Assembly: GCA_025716855.1 (NCBI GenBank)
Contig: JAIXMQ010000056.1
Coordinates: 62,001 to 126,000, forward strand
DNA from: Pilaira anomala
Lineage: Eukaryota; Mucoromycota; Mucoromycetes; Mucorales; Mucoraceae
DNA length: 64,000 bases
Direction of reading: 5' to 3'
The notes beneath the pieces were generated by a model. That model was not told where the DNA came from. It saw only the letters and a program-made list of their open reading frames with translations, and ran no database searches. Made by a program: the position numbers and the translations under genes. Shown one piece after another: positions 45,264 to 56,653 of the stretch (within the stretch, counting starts at the first letter, position 1; the number at the start of each line of letters is the position of its first letter).

Positions 45264-47410
45264 ATGAACACCATTCAACCTCATGAGTATTATGATCAAG
45301 TAAATATTACAAAAGAGACAATAATTCTTGAATAGAAAAAGAATTGTTTATTGATATATCTCTTTTTTTTTTTTCATAAAAGGAAAATGGTGGTAAAATT
45401 CCAGTCTTTAGACCTACCTTTGAAGAATTCAAAGACTTTAAAGGGTTTATGACAAGTGTTGAAGAGTATGGTAGAACAGCTGGTTTAATCAAAGTGATAC
45501 CACCAAAAGAATGGTGAGTGATATGTAGATGATTTGAAATAAAAAATAATAATAATAAAAAACTGTATTATTAAATAATATCTATTTATTTGTATATGAT
45601 ATTTAGGAAAGATCAATTACCACCACTCGATTTAAGTCAAGTAAAAGTGACAAAACCAATTGTAAATATCTTGCATAAACACATGTCAAAACGAGATTTA
45701 ACCTTTTTTTTTTTTTTTTTTTTTTGTTTGGTTTTATAGACGCAACATATCATTGGTGGTAGAGGTGTGTACAATCAAACAAACATTGAGAATAGAAAAG
45801 AACATTCGTTACAAGAATGGAAAGATCTTTGTCAGAGAAGTGATCATCGACCGCCCAAGATTACATCTTCTGAAGAAACATCACATCTAACAGTTGATCA
45901 ATATAAAGATATTGAGCGTCATTACTGGAGAAATATTACATTTCATCAACCAATGTATGGCGCAGATTTACTCGGAAGTAAATTTTTTATGTCATCTCTC
46001 TTCTTTTTTGACATCAATTAACTTTGAATTCTATTATAGCTTTATTTGATGAATCAGTCACTTCATGGAACCCAAATACACTTGACAATACATTAAATAA
46101 ATTGGGAGTTGTTGTTCCTGGAGTGAATTCACCTTACTTGTACTACGGTATGTGGAAAGCAACATTTCCATGGCATGTAGAAGATATGGATTTATATTCA
46201 ATCAATTATATTCACTTTGGTGCGCCAAAGCAATGGTATGTGATTCAACCTTGTCATCAAAAAAGATTTGAAAATTTCATGCAAAGTAAAGTATGATATA
46301 AGTTTTTGGTGTTACTACGAAAAAAAAAAAAAGAAACCCTAACTTTTTATCATTTTATTATTAGCCACGTTTTTTACACAGCATAAAGCTTGTCATGAAT
46401 TTCTGAGGCACAAAACATTTATTGTATCACCTAATGTGTTACAGAATAATAATATTCCGGTTCAAAAGTGTGTGCAACAACCAGGTGAATTTATGATTAC
46501 ATTCCCTTTTGGGTATCATCAAGGATATAATTTAGATTTCAATTGTGCTGAAAGTGTTAATTTCGCTTTGGATTCTTGGATTGAAATTGGTAAAAAAGCA
46601 AAATCTTGTACCTGTATTGATGATTCTGTCGTCATTGATGTGGAAAGTTTGTTATCATCTACTACGGAGGAAGGACGGAAGAGAAGGAAGATAGATACTC
46701 AAGTACCTGAAAAGACATCCTGTATCCTTTGCTCTATTGATCATCCTTTATTAGATCATCAAGAAACGTTTGATTCAAATTGTGGGAAATATAAAAACAT
46801 TCACAAAATCTGTGCCGAGTCGATCGAAGAAACTTATATCAAAGATGATCTAGTACATGGAATAGATGATATACCTACTTCACGTTGGAAACTGGTAATG
46901 ATCAAAAAAAAAAAATATCAAATATGTATCAATTATATCTAACTAGATCCTTTTTTCTTAGATGTGTATATTTTGTAAAGAAAAGAACAAAGGTGCCTGT
47001 ATGCAATGTTGCTTTGGAAAATGCTGGAAAGCATTTCATGCTACTTGTGCTATTGAAAATAACGCAACCATGACCAGAATAGAAAACAAAAATACCTATC
47101 ATGGTTACTGTCCACAACATGACCCCGTAAGTTTTATATTTGAATCCCATAAAGTATTACTCTATTGACAACATTTTAGAAAAAAATATCAGAAAAGAAA
47201 CGACAACAAGAAGAATACTGTAAAGAAATGACAAAGAAATTACAGCCTAACCTTGATATATATATAAAATGGAGAGGCGGTGGATATTATAAAGGAAGTA
47301 TTGTAGAATGCCGTCAAAACAAACGAGCATGTCGTATCTTGTTACAGGATGGTATAACTCGAAGTATTCCTTGGAGAGATATCTATACAGAATTACCTGC
47401 TGATATTTGA
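45264..47410 (+). CDS. JmjN/JmjC histone lysine demethylase, KDM4-type, with PHD and Tudor-like C-terminus
   Basis: Eight exons: 45264-45299, 45383-45513, 45607-45661, 45740-45977, 46040-46285, 46365-46894, 46962-47126, 47180-47410; 543 residues. Jmj[20 protein letters not shown]. Jmj[21 protein letters not shown] with the iron-binding H and [40 protein letters not shown] with the third histidine. A cysteine-rich extended PHD-like part follows (CILCSIDHP, then [38 protein letters not shown]). The last exon has a Tudor-like strand pattern ([35 protein letters not shown]). KDM4 enzymes remove H3K9/K36 methyl groups using 2-oxoglutarate. The architecture is closer to animal KDM4 than to yeast Rph1/Gis1, which end in C2H2 fingers. 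Confidence 0.9.
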
Positions 47411-48139
47411 GTTGCAAGAGAAAGCATACAATCCAAGTTACTTACTAAAATAATAATAGCTAATTTTATCAAATAATACTCTTTTATCGTCATATTTTTA
47501 ATAAAGGTCTGTAATGTATAATGACGAATGCAATTATATACAATATAAACGAAGAAACCTTTGATCCCTTCATGTAGTACTTTTTTTTTATTGTTATTAT
47601 ATATTATGTTCTCAGTAGTTTTGATTAGTTATGGCATGAATATACTGTATATAACAAATGTGTTTTTGATCATGTAAAAAAAAAAAAAAAAAACCTCGCC
47701 AAGTATCACTTCATGTTTTTCTTTTTAAACAAACGCAATTATATCGATTCAGTTAACGGATACCTACTGGATAGTAGTACTTCAGAATCTAGAACAATGA
47801 ATTTACTTTTAGTTAATTGCGCGGACTTTAACGCTGAGGAGCTACAATAACATTTTTTGGGTAAAATTGAAAGACTAAAAATTCACGATCGCTATATTAA
47901 ACAGTCTTCCCATAGAGAAAGCTAATTGTAAGCAACTGATTAATAATTCAAGCAACTCATCCTGGATAGTTTATTTAAAAATGAAGATTGCGGTTGTGAT
48001 TTCGATTGTCGATTAAATTTAAAAAATATATGTACCCAACCCAAGAAAATGGTATCCATCTTTTTCACTTTTTTTTTTTTTACCACGAGGAAGCATCATA
48101 CTCAAGTTACACGAATCTAAATCGGATCAGCTCATTTTG
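47411..48139. other. Intergenic, no gene seen
   Basis: AT-rich, poly-A at 47677-47693. The second half grades into the duplicated CAP promoter segment. Confidence 0.45.
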
Positions 48140-48608
48140 CTGTAGATCTTTGGTAATTACAATAAACTTTTATTAATTCGATATGTATACATACCGGGCA
48201 TTCATTTATTATTTTTTTTTCACATACTATTCCATTTTTAAATTCGTACAGACGCAAGATAAATATAACATATTGCCAAAGTTTTAAATTTAAACTTCTG
48301 ATATACGTGTATACAATTAACAAAAGAGAGAATTATACTCTATTCAGTTGAAAAATTCAATAGGCCGAATAATATACATTTGTAAATAAATTGGTGCTAA
48401 AAAAAAAATAAAAAAAAAATAAAATAATAAAAAATACAAGTTTTTGGGTAACAGTTGAAGGAGTAGTACGTTGTCAATATAATATGACAGAAATGGAAAT
48501 TAATACTTTTTGCGCTATATTGCAATTTACTGTCATGTCCGCCTCCTAGCTACTCTTTACAATCGTTGTTGAAATTGATTGTGGATATTCTGTTAAACGT
48601 TATTGATC

Positions 48609-48686
48609 GTGTAAACATTATCTTTTCGGAGAAAGAGACTCGAGTTTATTTTATTTGTACCCTTGAAAATATAATGATATATAAAG
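48609..48686 (+). promoter_or_regulatory. CAP1 core promoter: forkhead-like site and TATA box
   Basis: GTGTAAACATTAT (48609-48621), containing a forkhead-type TGTAAACA, and TATATAAAG starting at 48679, about 80 bases before the start codon. Both elements recur at the same relative places in the second CAP gene, which is the support for function. Confidence 0.55.
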
Positions 48687-48760
48687 GGAACTTCTTTTCG
48701 AACTTCTTTTTTTTTTTTATATCATCATCATCCATCTCTTTCCTTTAAATACTTTAAATC

Positions 48761-49334
48761 ATGTTCGGTTCTACTCTCATTAAAATCGCTGCTGCACTCG
48801 CTGTTGCTCAAACTGCCTTAGCTGCTCCTGCTGTTACTACCGCTACCAACAGTGCCGAAATCAAACAATCCGCATTAACTACCCACAACAAGTATCGTAC
48901 CAAGCATCATGTTACCAGTGTCCGTTGGAGTGATAAGCTTGCTGCTCATGCCAAGACAGTTTCTGATTCTTGTGTTTGGGGTCACAATGTCGTAAGTTCA
49001 TGAATATGCAACATTGATAAAATCTCGTACAAAAACTAAACTTATGTTGTAATTCTAGATGAAAGGTACAGGTCAAAATATTGCCTATGGTTATCCTACA
49101 ATGCAAGCTGTTGTTGATGCTTGGTATAATGAAGTCTCCAATTACAACTATGATACTGGAAAACCCATCAAGGGTGTCACTGGTCACTTCACTCAAGTTG
49201 TCTGGAAAGGAACCACTGAAATTGGCTGTGCCGCTACTTACTGTACAAACCTTAGAGCTATCTATTACGTCTGTGACTATAGCGCTCCTGGAAACTATAT
49301 TGGCCAATATACCGCCAACGTATTCAAGCCATAG
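48761..49334 (+). CDS. Secreted CAP-superfamily protein (SCP/PR-1-like), tandem copy 1
   Basis: Two exons, 48761-48991 and 49059-49334; 168 residues. A signal peptide is clear (MFGSTLIKIAAALAVAQTALA, cleavage about 22). CAP motifs: SALTTHNKYRTKHHV, WSDKLAAHAKTV, CVWGHN, GTGQNIAYGY, HFTQVVWKGTTEIGCA (CAP1) and YYVCDYSAPGNYIGQ (CAP2). Cysteines in the CVWGH, GCAATYC and CDY positions match the family. Fungal CAP proteins are exported and several bind sterols or lipids (Pry proteins); others take part in host interaction. About 75% identical by eye to the copy at 51010, with the intron at the same codon. Confidence 0.92.
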
Positions 49335-49533
49335 ACTAATAAAATAAATTGTATTATACATTCATAACTATATTTTAAATAATATTTTTTTCCGGCTATG
49401 GAGTGTGTATGTGTAATGTATAATTTTGATATTAAAAAGCAAACATCAGATAGTCATCCTTAACTATCGGCACTTAACATCCACTTGTGAAGTGTTTACG
49501 ATATGTATAGTAAATACATATTCAAAATATTTA

Positions 49534-50097
49534 TTATTGCTTTTTATTAATAGAATCAAGAAGCTTGATAGTAGGATTACCAATATCTTGTAGCTTTTGT
49601 TTCTGTATTTTATTATCAGAAAAATACATAGCAAGCACCGTGAGAGGATCGAGGTGTTGGTTATTTTTGCTGTCATCCAAGTCAATCTCATCTTTCGATA
49701 TAAAAAGGCATTTGTTGGCCCAAACTGTTTTATCCAATATCTGCCAACAAGGGTTTTTTAAGCTGGGTGACAGCAATGAGCTTACTGTAAATGAAATAGT
49801 GCCAATGCAGAGAATAACAATTGAAGCCTGAACCTTAAGTTCGTTATATACTTGCAAGCATTTCTTGATTGATCTTGTAAACGATATTTCCGTGACATTC
49901 TTCTGAATCTCCAAAATAATAGCATCTGATGATGTTGTTTCTGGCCGAGGCAAATAGACAATGAACCAAGAGCCATCGTCAAATAATTGCGCTGTGGAGA
50001 AAGCAAAATGGTGGCCGTCCTCATTTAATACTGATGTGGTAATAAGGCCAATGAAATCCGGGTTTTGCATCCAGCCCGATTTTTGCATTAAGTCCAT
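49534..50097 (-). CDS. Lineage-specific ORF of unknown function with an EIQ motif
   Basis: Intronless frame of 187 residues from ATG 50097 to a stop at 49534-49536, between the two CAP copies. It reads as structured globular protein: GHHFAFSTAQLFDDGSWFIV, then SDAIILEIQKNVTEISFTRS, KVQASIVILCIGTISFTVS, ANKCLFISKDEIDLDD, and a helical tail PLTVLAMYFSDNKIQKQKL. The strand ending in E-I-Q after a D/E context, followed by a helix, resembles PDDEXK-type (Rpn/YhgA-like) nuclease cores, where the motif is E-x-Q or E-x-K. I have seen comparable ORFs repeated in Mucorales genomes. No upstream exon was found, so the N-terminus may be truncated. Confidence 0.55.
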   Translation of the reverse strand: MDLMQKSGWMQNPDFIGLITTSVLNEDGHHFAFSTAQLFDDGSWFIVYLPRPETTSSDAIILEIQKNVTEISFTRSIKKCLQVYNELKVQASIVILCIGTISFTVSSLLSPSLKNPCWQILDKTVWANKCLFISKDEIDLDDSKNNQHLDPLTVLAMYFSDNKIQKQKLQDIGNPTIKLLDSINKKQ

Positions 50098-51009
50098 GAA
50101 GAGAAAAGTTATATCGATTGTTGATTTACTTTAAAGCAAAAAAAAAAGAAAAGAAAGAACACTCGCTGCCATATAGCATGGGCTTAATGGCGCTTTATAA
50201 CCTTATTTGTCAGTAAGTTCAAGAAGAGTTCAGAATTTAAATGATAAAATGTGACTAAGAAAAAAATTGATAAATACAAAGTTGTTTAAAAAAAAAAGCT
50301 CAAGAAAATATTTTTCCGTTACCAAGAGTTTTGAGAATGGTGTATGAAAGCCCTTTAAAGTTATTCTTGAATAGAACATCATTTTTTTACAGACTTTCTG
50401 GTTTCTGAGATGGTTTTATCAATTTATTGGATGTAACCTTTTCATTTTATAATTTTATTCCTGAGATTTTCTCGACTTAACCAAAAAATAAAATACGTAC
50501 TGGGCATGAGATGAATATAATATATATTTATTAATCATCGTTTTAACTTTAGGCTCCTGACTTTTACGTACATAGTTAACTAGCAAAAAAGAGAATTGAT
50601 ATCTAATATATTAAAGTATAAAAATGTGTTTGGTAAGCATGGATGTACACTGACTCGTTTACTAAATAAATTGGAGCCAAAAATAATAATACAACATGTT
50701 TTTAGGCAACACTTGAAAAAGTAATTCGTTGTCAGATAAAGTACGACAGGAATGAAAACTTGCGCTATATTGTAATTTACAGCTATGTCCGTGTCCCGCT
50801 GTTTTCAATATAGCTTTTAGGATTAGTTGTGGATATCCTGTTAAACATTACTGACCATGCAAACATTCCTGGCCGTGTAAACATTATTTTTATGGAGAAA
50901 TTATATCTTCGGAAATAATACGATATATAAAGAGAGCTTCCTTTCTACCTTTTTTTTTTTTTTTTCATCATCACCACTACCCATATCTTTTCTTTTAATA
51001 ATTTAGATC
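50098..51009. promoter_or_regulatory. Intergenic, includes duplicated CAP promoter copy 2
   Basis: From about 50460 the sequence resembles the upstream region of CAP1. Shared elements: GCGCTATATTG at 50763, CTGTTAAACATTA near 50838, GTGTAAACATTAT at 50875-50887 with a second CAAACATT at 50860-50867, and TATATAAAG from 50924. The TATA to ATG spacing is about 86 bases, like copy 1. Confidence 0.6.
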
Positions 51010-51650
51010 ATGTTTGGTGTTACTCTCGCTGTACTCACTGCATTATCTACACTCGCTGTTGCTCAAAATTCCGTAGAAAATCCCGCTGAAATCCAACAAT
51101 CTGCATTAAATACGCACAATGGGTATCGTGCCAGACATCATGTCCCTGGGATCCGTTGGAGTGACACGCTTGCTGCTCACGCCAAGTCAGTTTCCGACTC
51201 TTGTGTCTGGGGTCATAATATTGTAAGTACATACATAAGCATACAATATTGATAAAGTCCTGTACGAAAACTAAACTTATTTTAAATTGTGCATAGATGG
51301 AAGGTACAGGTCAAAACATTGGACTTGGTTATTCTTCCATGCAAGCTGCTGTTGATTCTTGGTATAATGAAGTTTCTAGTTACAACTATGATAATGGAGA
51401 GTCCACCAGTAGTGCCACTAGTCACTTCACCCAAATTGTTTGGAAAGAAACCACTGAAATTGGCTGTGCCGCTACTTACTGTGCAAACCTTGGAGCTAGT
51501 TATTACGTCTGTGACTATAGTCCTCCTGGAAACTTTATTGGCCAATATTCCGCCAACGTATTAAAGCCATAGACTAATAAATTGTATTATAATATTAATA
51601 TATTTAAATGGTATTTTTCCGGGTTATGGAGTAATGTGTGAATATAGACA
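50460..51650. repeat. Duplicated segment, copy 2 (CAP gene plus promoter)
   Basis: Partner of 48140-49440. The unit is in direct orientation about 2.25 kb away; the minus-strand ORF at 49534-50097 lies in the spacer and is not duplicated. Confidence 0.65.
51010..51572 (+). CDS. Secreted CAP-superfamily protein (SCP/PR-1-like), tandem copy 2
   Basis: Two exons, 51010-51222 and 51297-51572; 162 residues. Signal peptide MFGVTLAVLTALSTLAVAQ. Same motif order as copy 1: SALNTHNGYRARHHV, CVWGHN, GTGQNIGLGY, HFTQIVWKETTEIGCA, YYVCDYSPPGNFIGQ, ending SANVLKP. The mature N-terminus and the loop ESTSSATS differ most from copy 1 (KPIKGVTG), so exposed surface may be diverging while the fold is kept. 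Expression is probably co-regulated given the promoter similarity. Confidence 0.92.
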
Positions 51651-52040
51651 GTTATTAGTTTATAATTGTAGTATCTACATATCTATCACCCTATTCCCCA
51701 TTTTTAAATCCTATTGAGAAGCTTTGATTGAAAGCTAAGGCGGGTATAAAAATATCCACTGCTGATGGAAACAATACCCTTACTCCCAGAATATTAAGGC
51801 TAACCGGTTATCTTTTTTTTTTCTCTCTCTCTCGTGGCCTAGGTGAAGAACAGCTTTTATTTTTTCAGAAACTAGCTTAGTTTCAAAAACAGTGGGAAAT
51901 CCTGTAATACAAAATGACGCTTTTTTTTTAAAAAAAAAAAGTCTCACGTTAACTAGGAATCTATATTGTGAGAATCCAAAAAGCCAATAAAATTTATTTA
52001 AATGTAATGGATTTATTAAAAAAAAAAGTAATTAGTTTAT
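51573..52040. other. Convergent intergenic spacer
   Basis: About 470 bases between stops of CAP2 and the four-TM protein. CT-rich tract at 51812-51834 and adjoining oligo-T/oligo-A at 51921-51940. No gene. Confidence 0.5.
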
Positions 52041-52762
52041 TTAGTTCTTTAACATTAAACCAAATCGGAGACCAGCAACAGCCAAAGCAGAGATCTTGAG
52101 AGTGTCCAAAGTGATATAAGCACGATGTCCCTTTAAGAAGAAAGGGTCACGTTCCCAAAGTTGTTCAGTAGTGACCTCACCTTTAGATACTAAGACAGCG
52201 CGCTTATTGAATCTTGGTAAAAGATAAAGGGATTGAATAACAGTGATTGCAATAGGTGCAAGTACAGCTGCCTTTAATGTGTTATCCACATAACCGTTGT
52301 GGTTAATAATACGATGGTTCCAATTTAAGAATAAATCCAAACCAATAATACTAGCAGTAGCCTAAATATTATATTTTCAGTACTATTGTACACACACACA
52401 CACAGACGTATATATCATTTAATATTTACCTCAATTTTATTAATCCAGTTGAATCTGTGACGACCTACATCCAATTTAGTCCATTCATCAAGACTAGGTA
52501 CGTTGGCCAAGAGAGGTGTCTCAATATAACTGAGATTTAAGCTAGTAGCGAACCAGAAAGCATTTAAGAGAGTAAGACCTAAAGTCAATTCGCGTATAGA
52601 AGCCTTCTTTAAACTGGTTTGATGAAGTACGATTTGAATAGCAGCTGCAGGTAAAACAACTTTAGCAGTAGACCAAGGATCTAAAAGAAACTTGGATACT
52701 TTAGTTTGTTTATTATTGAGTGAAGTAACAATAACGGGTGAGGTTTCTTTAGGTTGGCTCAT
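52041..52762 (-). CDS. Four-transmembrane protein of unknown function
   Basis: Two exons, 52430-52762 and 52041-52361; 217 residues. Hydrophobic segments: about 33-48 (VVLPAAAIQIVLHQ), 62-80 (LGLTLLNAFWFATSLNLSY), 137-160 (KAAVLAPIAITVIQSLYLLP) and a final one (DTLKISALAVAGLRFGLMLK). Between them are polar segments such as GRHRFNWINKIEATASIIGL. No conserved motif I can name; presumably in an organelle membrane. It shares a short divergent promoter with alpha-actinin. The intron contains a (CA)n run. Confidence 0.7.
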
Positions 52763-53104
52763 AATTATAAAAGATAAAAATGTGTGTAAAAAAAGATGTA
52801 AATAAAAAAAAAGCCCGGCGAATATTTATATTTCAAGGGAGTTCAAAATGAGATGACACATTGACAACATTTGTTCATTTCGTCGTCATTCTTCATAAGC
52901 CTGTGTTAAAACACTTTTTTGTTCAAAACTTGGAAGATCTTCGGGACTTTAATAATCAGAGCCTTTTTTTTTTTTGTTTATGTCCCATCCTAATATGGAA
53001 AATTGTTTTTTCATTAAACAACAAAAAAGCTTTTTATTATTATTATTACTTTCTTTCTCTATTTTATTTCTTTACACTTTCTTCCTTTAATTTATTCTGA
53101 AACT
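52763..53104. promoter_or_regulatory. Divergent promoter, four-TM protein (-) / alpha-actinin (+)
   Basis: 342 bases between start codons, with oligo-A near 52805, oligo-T at 52964-52974 and TTATTATTATTATTA at 53034-53048. No defined factor site recognised. Confidence 0.45.
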
Positions 53105-55746
53105 ATGACAAGTTACTTGACTTCAAACTTTAGCCAAATGGCATTGAAAAAGAATTATGAAGGTACTATAAGAAAATGTAATAACGATATCCTTTCAAAA
53201 ATTAAGCTCCGAATACTCATATAGAAAAAAAGCAAATGGTCAATGCTTGGGAACTTATTCAAAAGAAAAGTAAAGTATTCACTATTATCATCAAATCCAT
53301 AAGATCCATTGTATTTTAACCTTTCTCTTTTTTTTCTTTTTTTTTTCTTTTTTTTTTAGCCTTTACTAAATGGTTAGCTATAACGACGAATCTGTTACTA
53401 TGGTAACACATGTTGACATATCTTTATTTTTTTTATAGGGTAAATAACAAACTCGATTTAAAAAGTATTCCAAATATTGTACACTTGAACGAAGATTTGG
53501 CAAACGGTGTTCGATTATTACAGCTGCTTGTAAGTTGTATTTTATATTTGTATGAAAGATAAAAATTTAACAAAAAGTTATATTAGGAAATTATTGGTGG
53601 TGAATCTCTAAGACCTTTTAATCAAAGTCCAGGCATGATCTTTCAAAAGATGGAAAATGTGAATAAGGCGCTTGACTTTATTAAATTAAGAGGTGTTGCT
53701 TTAACAAATATTGGTGCAGAAGATATTGTCAATAAAAATCTTAAATTAGTATTAGGAATGTTATGGACAATTATTTTAAGATTTACAATTGCTGATATCA
53801 AGTAAGAAGAAGGAATCAGCTATCTTGATTTCTCATTTAAAAACTAACTTTTTCTATTATAGTCAAGATGGTAAAAATGCAAAAGAAGGTCTTTTATTAT
53901 GGTGTCAACGTAAAACGGCACAATATGAAGAAGTAGATGTGCGTGATTTCACTTATAGTTGGACAGACGGTTTAGCATTGTAAGTTTTGTTTTTTAGAAA
54001 GGATATAATGAAAACATCTATTCACCCTTTTTTTTTTTTTTCTTTGTAAAGTTGTGCGTTAATTCATCATCATCATCCAGAACTTATTGATTTTGATTCT
54101 TTGGATAAAAATGATAGACATGGAAACACTGCATTAGCCTTTGAAATTGCTGAAAGAGAATTAAATATTCCTGTAAGTAATGTTTATATTTTAAATAATA
54201 ACACATGTACTAAAATGGGAAAATAGAAACTTTTGGATGTAGAAGATGTGTGTGACATTTCAAAACCAGATGAAAGGTCTGTTATGACTTATGTAGCTGA
54301 ATACTTTCATGCATTCTCTGCTCGTGGTAAGTAAACAAAGTAAATAATTAATGTCCTAATAAATCACTAAATCAGCTTATTAAAAAAAAAATTAGACGAG
54401 TTTGAAACAGCTGGTAGAAGAGTAGCTAAATTTGCTGATGTCTTGGCTTCCGTTTGGGATATGGAGCATCAATACGAATTACGAGTTTGTGCAGTAAGTT
54501 AAATATGAATTATAGTTAATAATCATAATTAACATAATTTCTTTTTAAATAGTTGATGGAAGCAGTAGAATTTATTCAAGAAGAGTGGGATAATACTGTA
54601 TTAACAGATAGTTACTTTGACGCCAAAGAAAAAAGCACCACATTTGATCTTTACAAAAGCACAGAAAAGAGATCATGGGTAGCTGAAAAGAAAAACATTG
54701 ATGCTTTATTAGGAAATATCCAAACAAAAGCAAAAACATATAACTTAAAGCCTTATTATCCTCCTGATGGTTTAACTTTACAAGATCTTGATGATACTTG
54801 GAATTCATTATTACAAAATGAAGCAAAATACCATCGTAGAATCAATAGAACCATTAGAGAGTAAGCTTATTATTTTATTCATTTTTATTCAAGTAAAAAA
54901 AAAAAAAAATCTAATCATCTAATACATAGGATTAAAGAAGGTCTTCGAAAGGCTTATGCAGAAGCTGCAAATGACTTTCAACATCAACTTGACTCTATTT
55001 CCGCTCAATTAGTAAACTTGGAAGGAACCCTTCAATCTCAACTTGACCTTGTACAAAGCCTTACAAAATCTTTTGAACCACTTCAAGCCTCTTTAGACAT
55101 CATTCAAATGTTGGATCATGAGTGTATTGAAGCAAATACAGAAGAAAACGATTATACTGTCTATTCATTAGAGGATTTAAGTTTTGGTTTAGACTTGGTA
55201 AAAGAAGCTGTACAAAAGAAGAGCGCGTTTCTTCAAAATCAAGTAAGTTTTGTCATTATTATTATTCTTTTCATCAACAAAAAATGCTTATAATTTTTCT
55301 TTTAGATTGTTTCTCGTAATATGACCAATCTTACACCTGCACAATTAGAAGAATTTGAGCAAACATTTAGATACTTTGATAAAGATTGCACAAACACTTT
55401 GTCTGTTTCTGAATTCAAGTACGCATTATCAAGTCTTGGTATTGTCTATGATGATAAACTTGAATCTGTCTTTTACAGCATCACTAAAAACGCAGACTAT
55501 GCTACCTTTGAACAGTTCATTCGTTTCATGGTCTCTGTCACAGAAGATAAAACTACTCCTAACGAATTGATGGATTCTTTCAGAACTATGGCAGGTGATA
55601 AACCCTATGTCACTGAACTTGATTTAAGAATGAGTCAAATACCTATGCGTATGATTGATTACCTGAAGAAAACAATGCCTATTAGTACTGTCAATGAACT
55701 AGATGGCTTTGATTACGAGACTTATGTCGAAGAAATGTTTAATTAA
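53105..55746 (+). CDS. Alpha-actinin (actin cross-linking protein)
   Basis: Twelve exons: 53105-53162, 53207-53269, 53360-53372, 53439-53529, 53587-53801, 53863-53979, 54052-54172, 54227-54326, 54396-54493, 54553-54860, 54930-55242, 55306-55746; 645 residues. Exon 3 is a 13-base microexon that restores TFTKWVNNKL. Two calponin-homology domains (about 20-130 and 137-250) include [60 protein letters not shown] and [16 protein letters not shown]. Two spectrin-like repeats follow, then EF-hands at the C-terminus ([20 protein letters not shown]). The first EF loop, [12 protein letters not shown], keeps most acidic ligands; the second appears degenerate. Two spectrin repeats match fungal (fission yeast Ain1) rather than animal length. 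Localisation to contractile rings and patches is inferred. Confidence 0.93.
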
Positions 55747-56653
55747 GAAGATTAAAATCTACATATCCCCCCAAAGAAAAAAAAATCAAATATCCCCCAC
55801 AAATATACACACACACATTTTAAATTTAAATATCTGTTTCAAATCTTTCATATCATTATTATTATTCATAGATTTAATAAAAAAAAATTTCTTCTTTCTC
55901 TTTACATACGATATTAATCACAAGGTCTTGCGTTGCTGCTATGAAAGAAATAAGTGTGATATTAAAAGAAATACTGCTGTAGAATTTTGTTACACGGATG
56001 GTTACAAAAAAAGAACACAATTTTTTTTTTTTTTCTATTGTTCTGGAGGATACACAAAAAAAAAAAGAACAATACAGTTAGCGCAACACTAAAGGGCGGT
56101 TTTTTAAATAAAAGGGCGTGTTTTAACATTCTCAATATTAGGCAGATTTTTTTTTTTCCCAAAGGGCGGTGAGAATTACGCAACTGTGTTTTTGGGGAAG
56201 TTGGGGAAAAGAGTTGTAAAAAAAAAGGTAGTAAAATCACGGATGGCTTTTATCCGGATTTATAAAAAGTATAACCAGGCACATCGTCACGTGAATAAGG
56301 TTTTTTATAACTTTTGCATGAAATACACCATTACCTCAATTTTTTTTTCACATGGCATACAGGCAGGTTTTTTTTTCTCATACGCCAGACAAACAGGGGG
56401 GGGGGTTATTATAAATAATCTTTTTTTTATTTTGTTCTTTTCTTTCACTTTCTTCTTTTTACATATATTCCAAAATGAATCTTCCTTACCACTCCATTTA
56501 TAATCTCTTCTTTTGGCACACTCCTTATCCAGAGAAGAGATTGTTCCAAGAAAAAAAAAAGACTTGCGTAAAACATATTGTTAACAATAGTAAGTCTAAT
56601 AATTTTATCAAAAAATAAATGATTCATTTTGTCTAATAAATCTCAAATAGAAA
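55747..56653. other. Intergenic, homopolymer-rich
   Basis: Oligo-T and oligo-A tracts and a G9 run at 56396-56404. A frame from ATG 56475 (MNLPYHSIYNLFFWHTPYPE) reads protein-like for about 30 codons but does not join the next gene in phase. No gene supported. Confidence 0.4.

Larger units (their letters stand above)
48140..49440. repeat. Duplicated segment, copy 1 (CAP gene plus promoter)
   Basis: This stretch aligns by eye with about 50460-51650: similar upstream blocks (for example GCGCTATATTG, CTGTTAAAC, GTGTAAACATTAT, TATATAAA), the gene, its intron position and the first bases after the stop. Boundaries are approximate because the outer parts have diverged. Confidence 0.65.

Noticed and set aside
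56475..56589. ATG 56475 as first exon of the 56.6-58.0 kb gene
   Set aside because: Using the GTAAGT donor at 56590 and the AG at 56649-56650 joins out of phase with the downstream frame.
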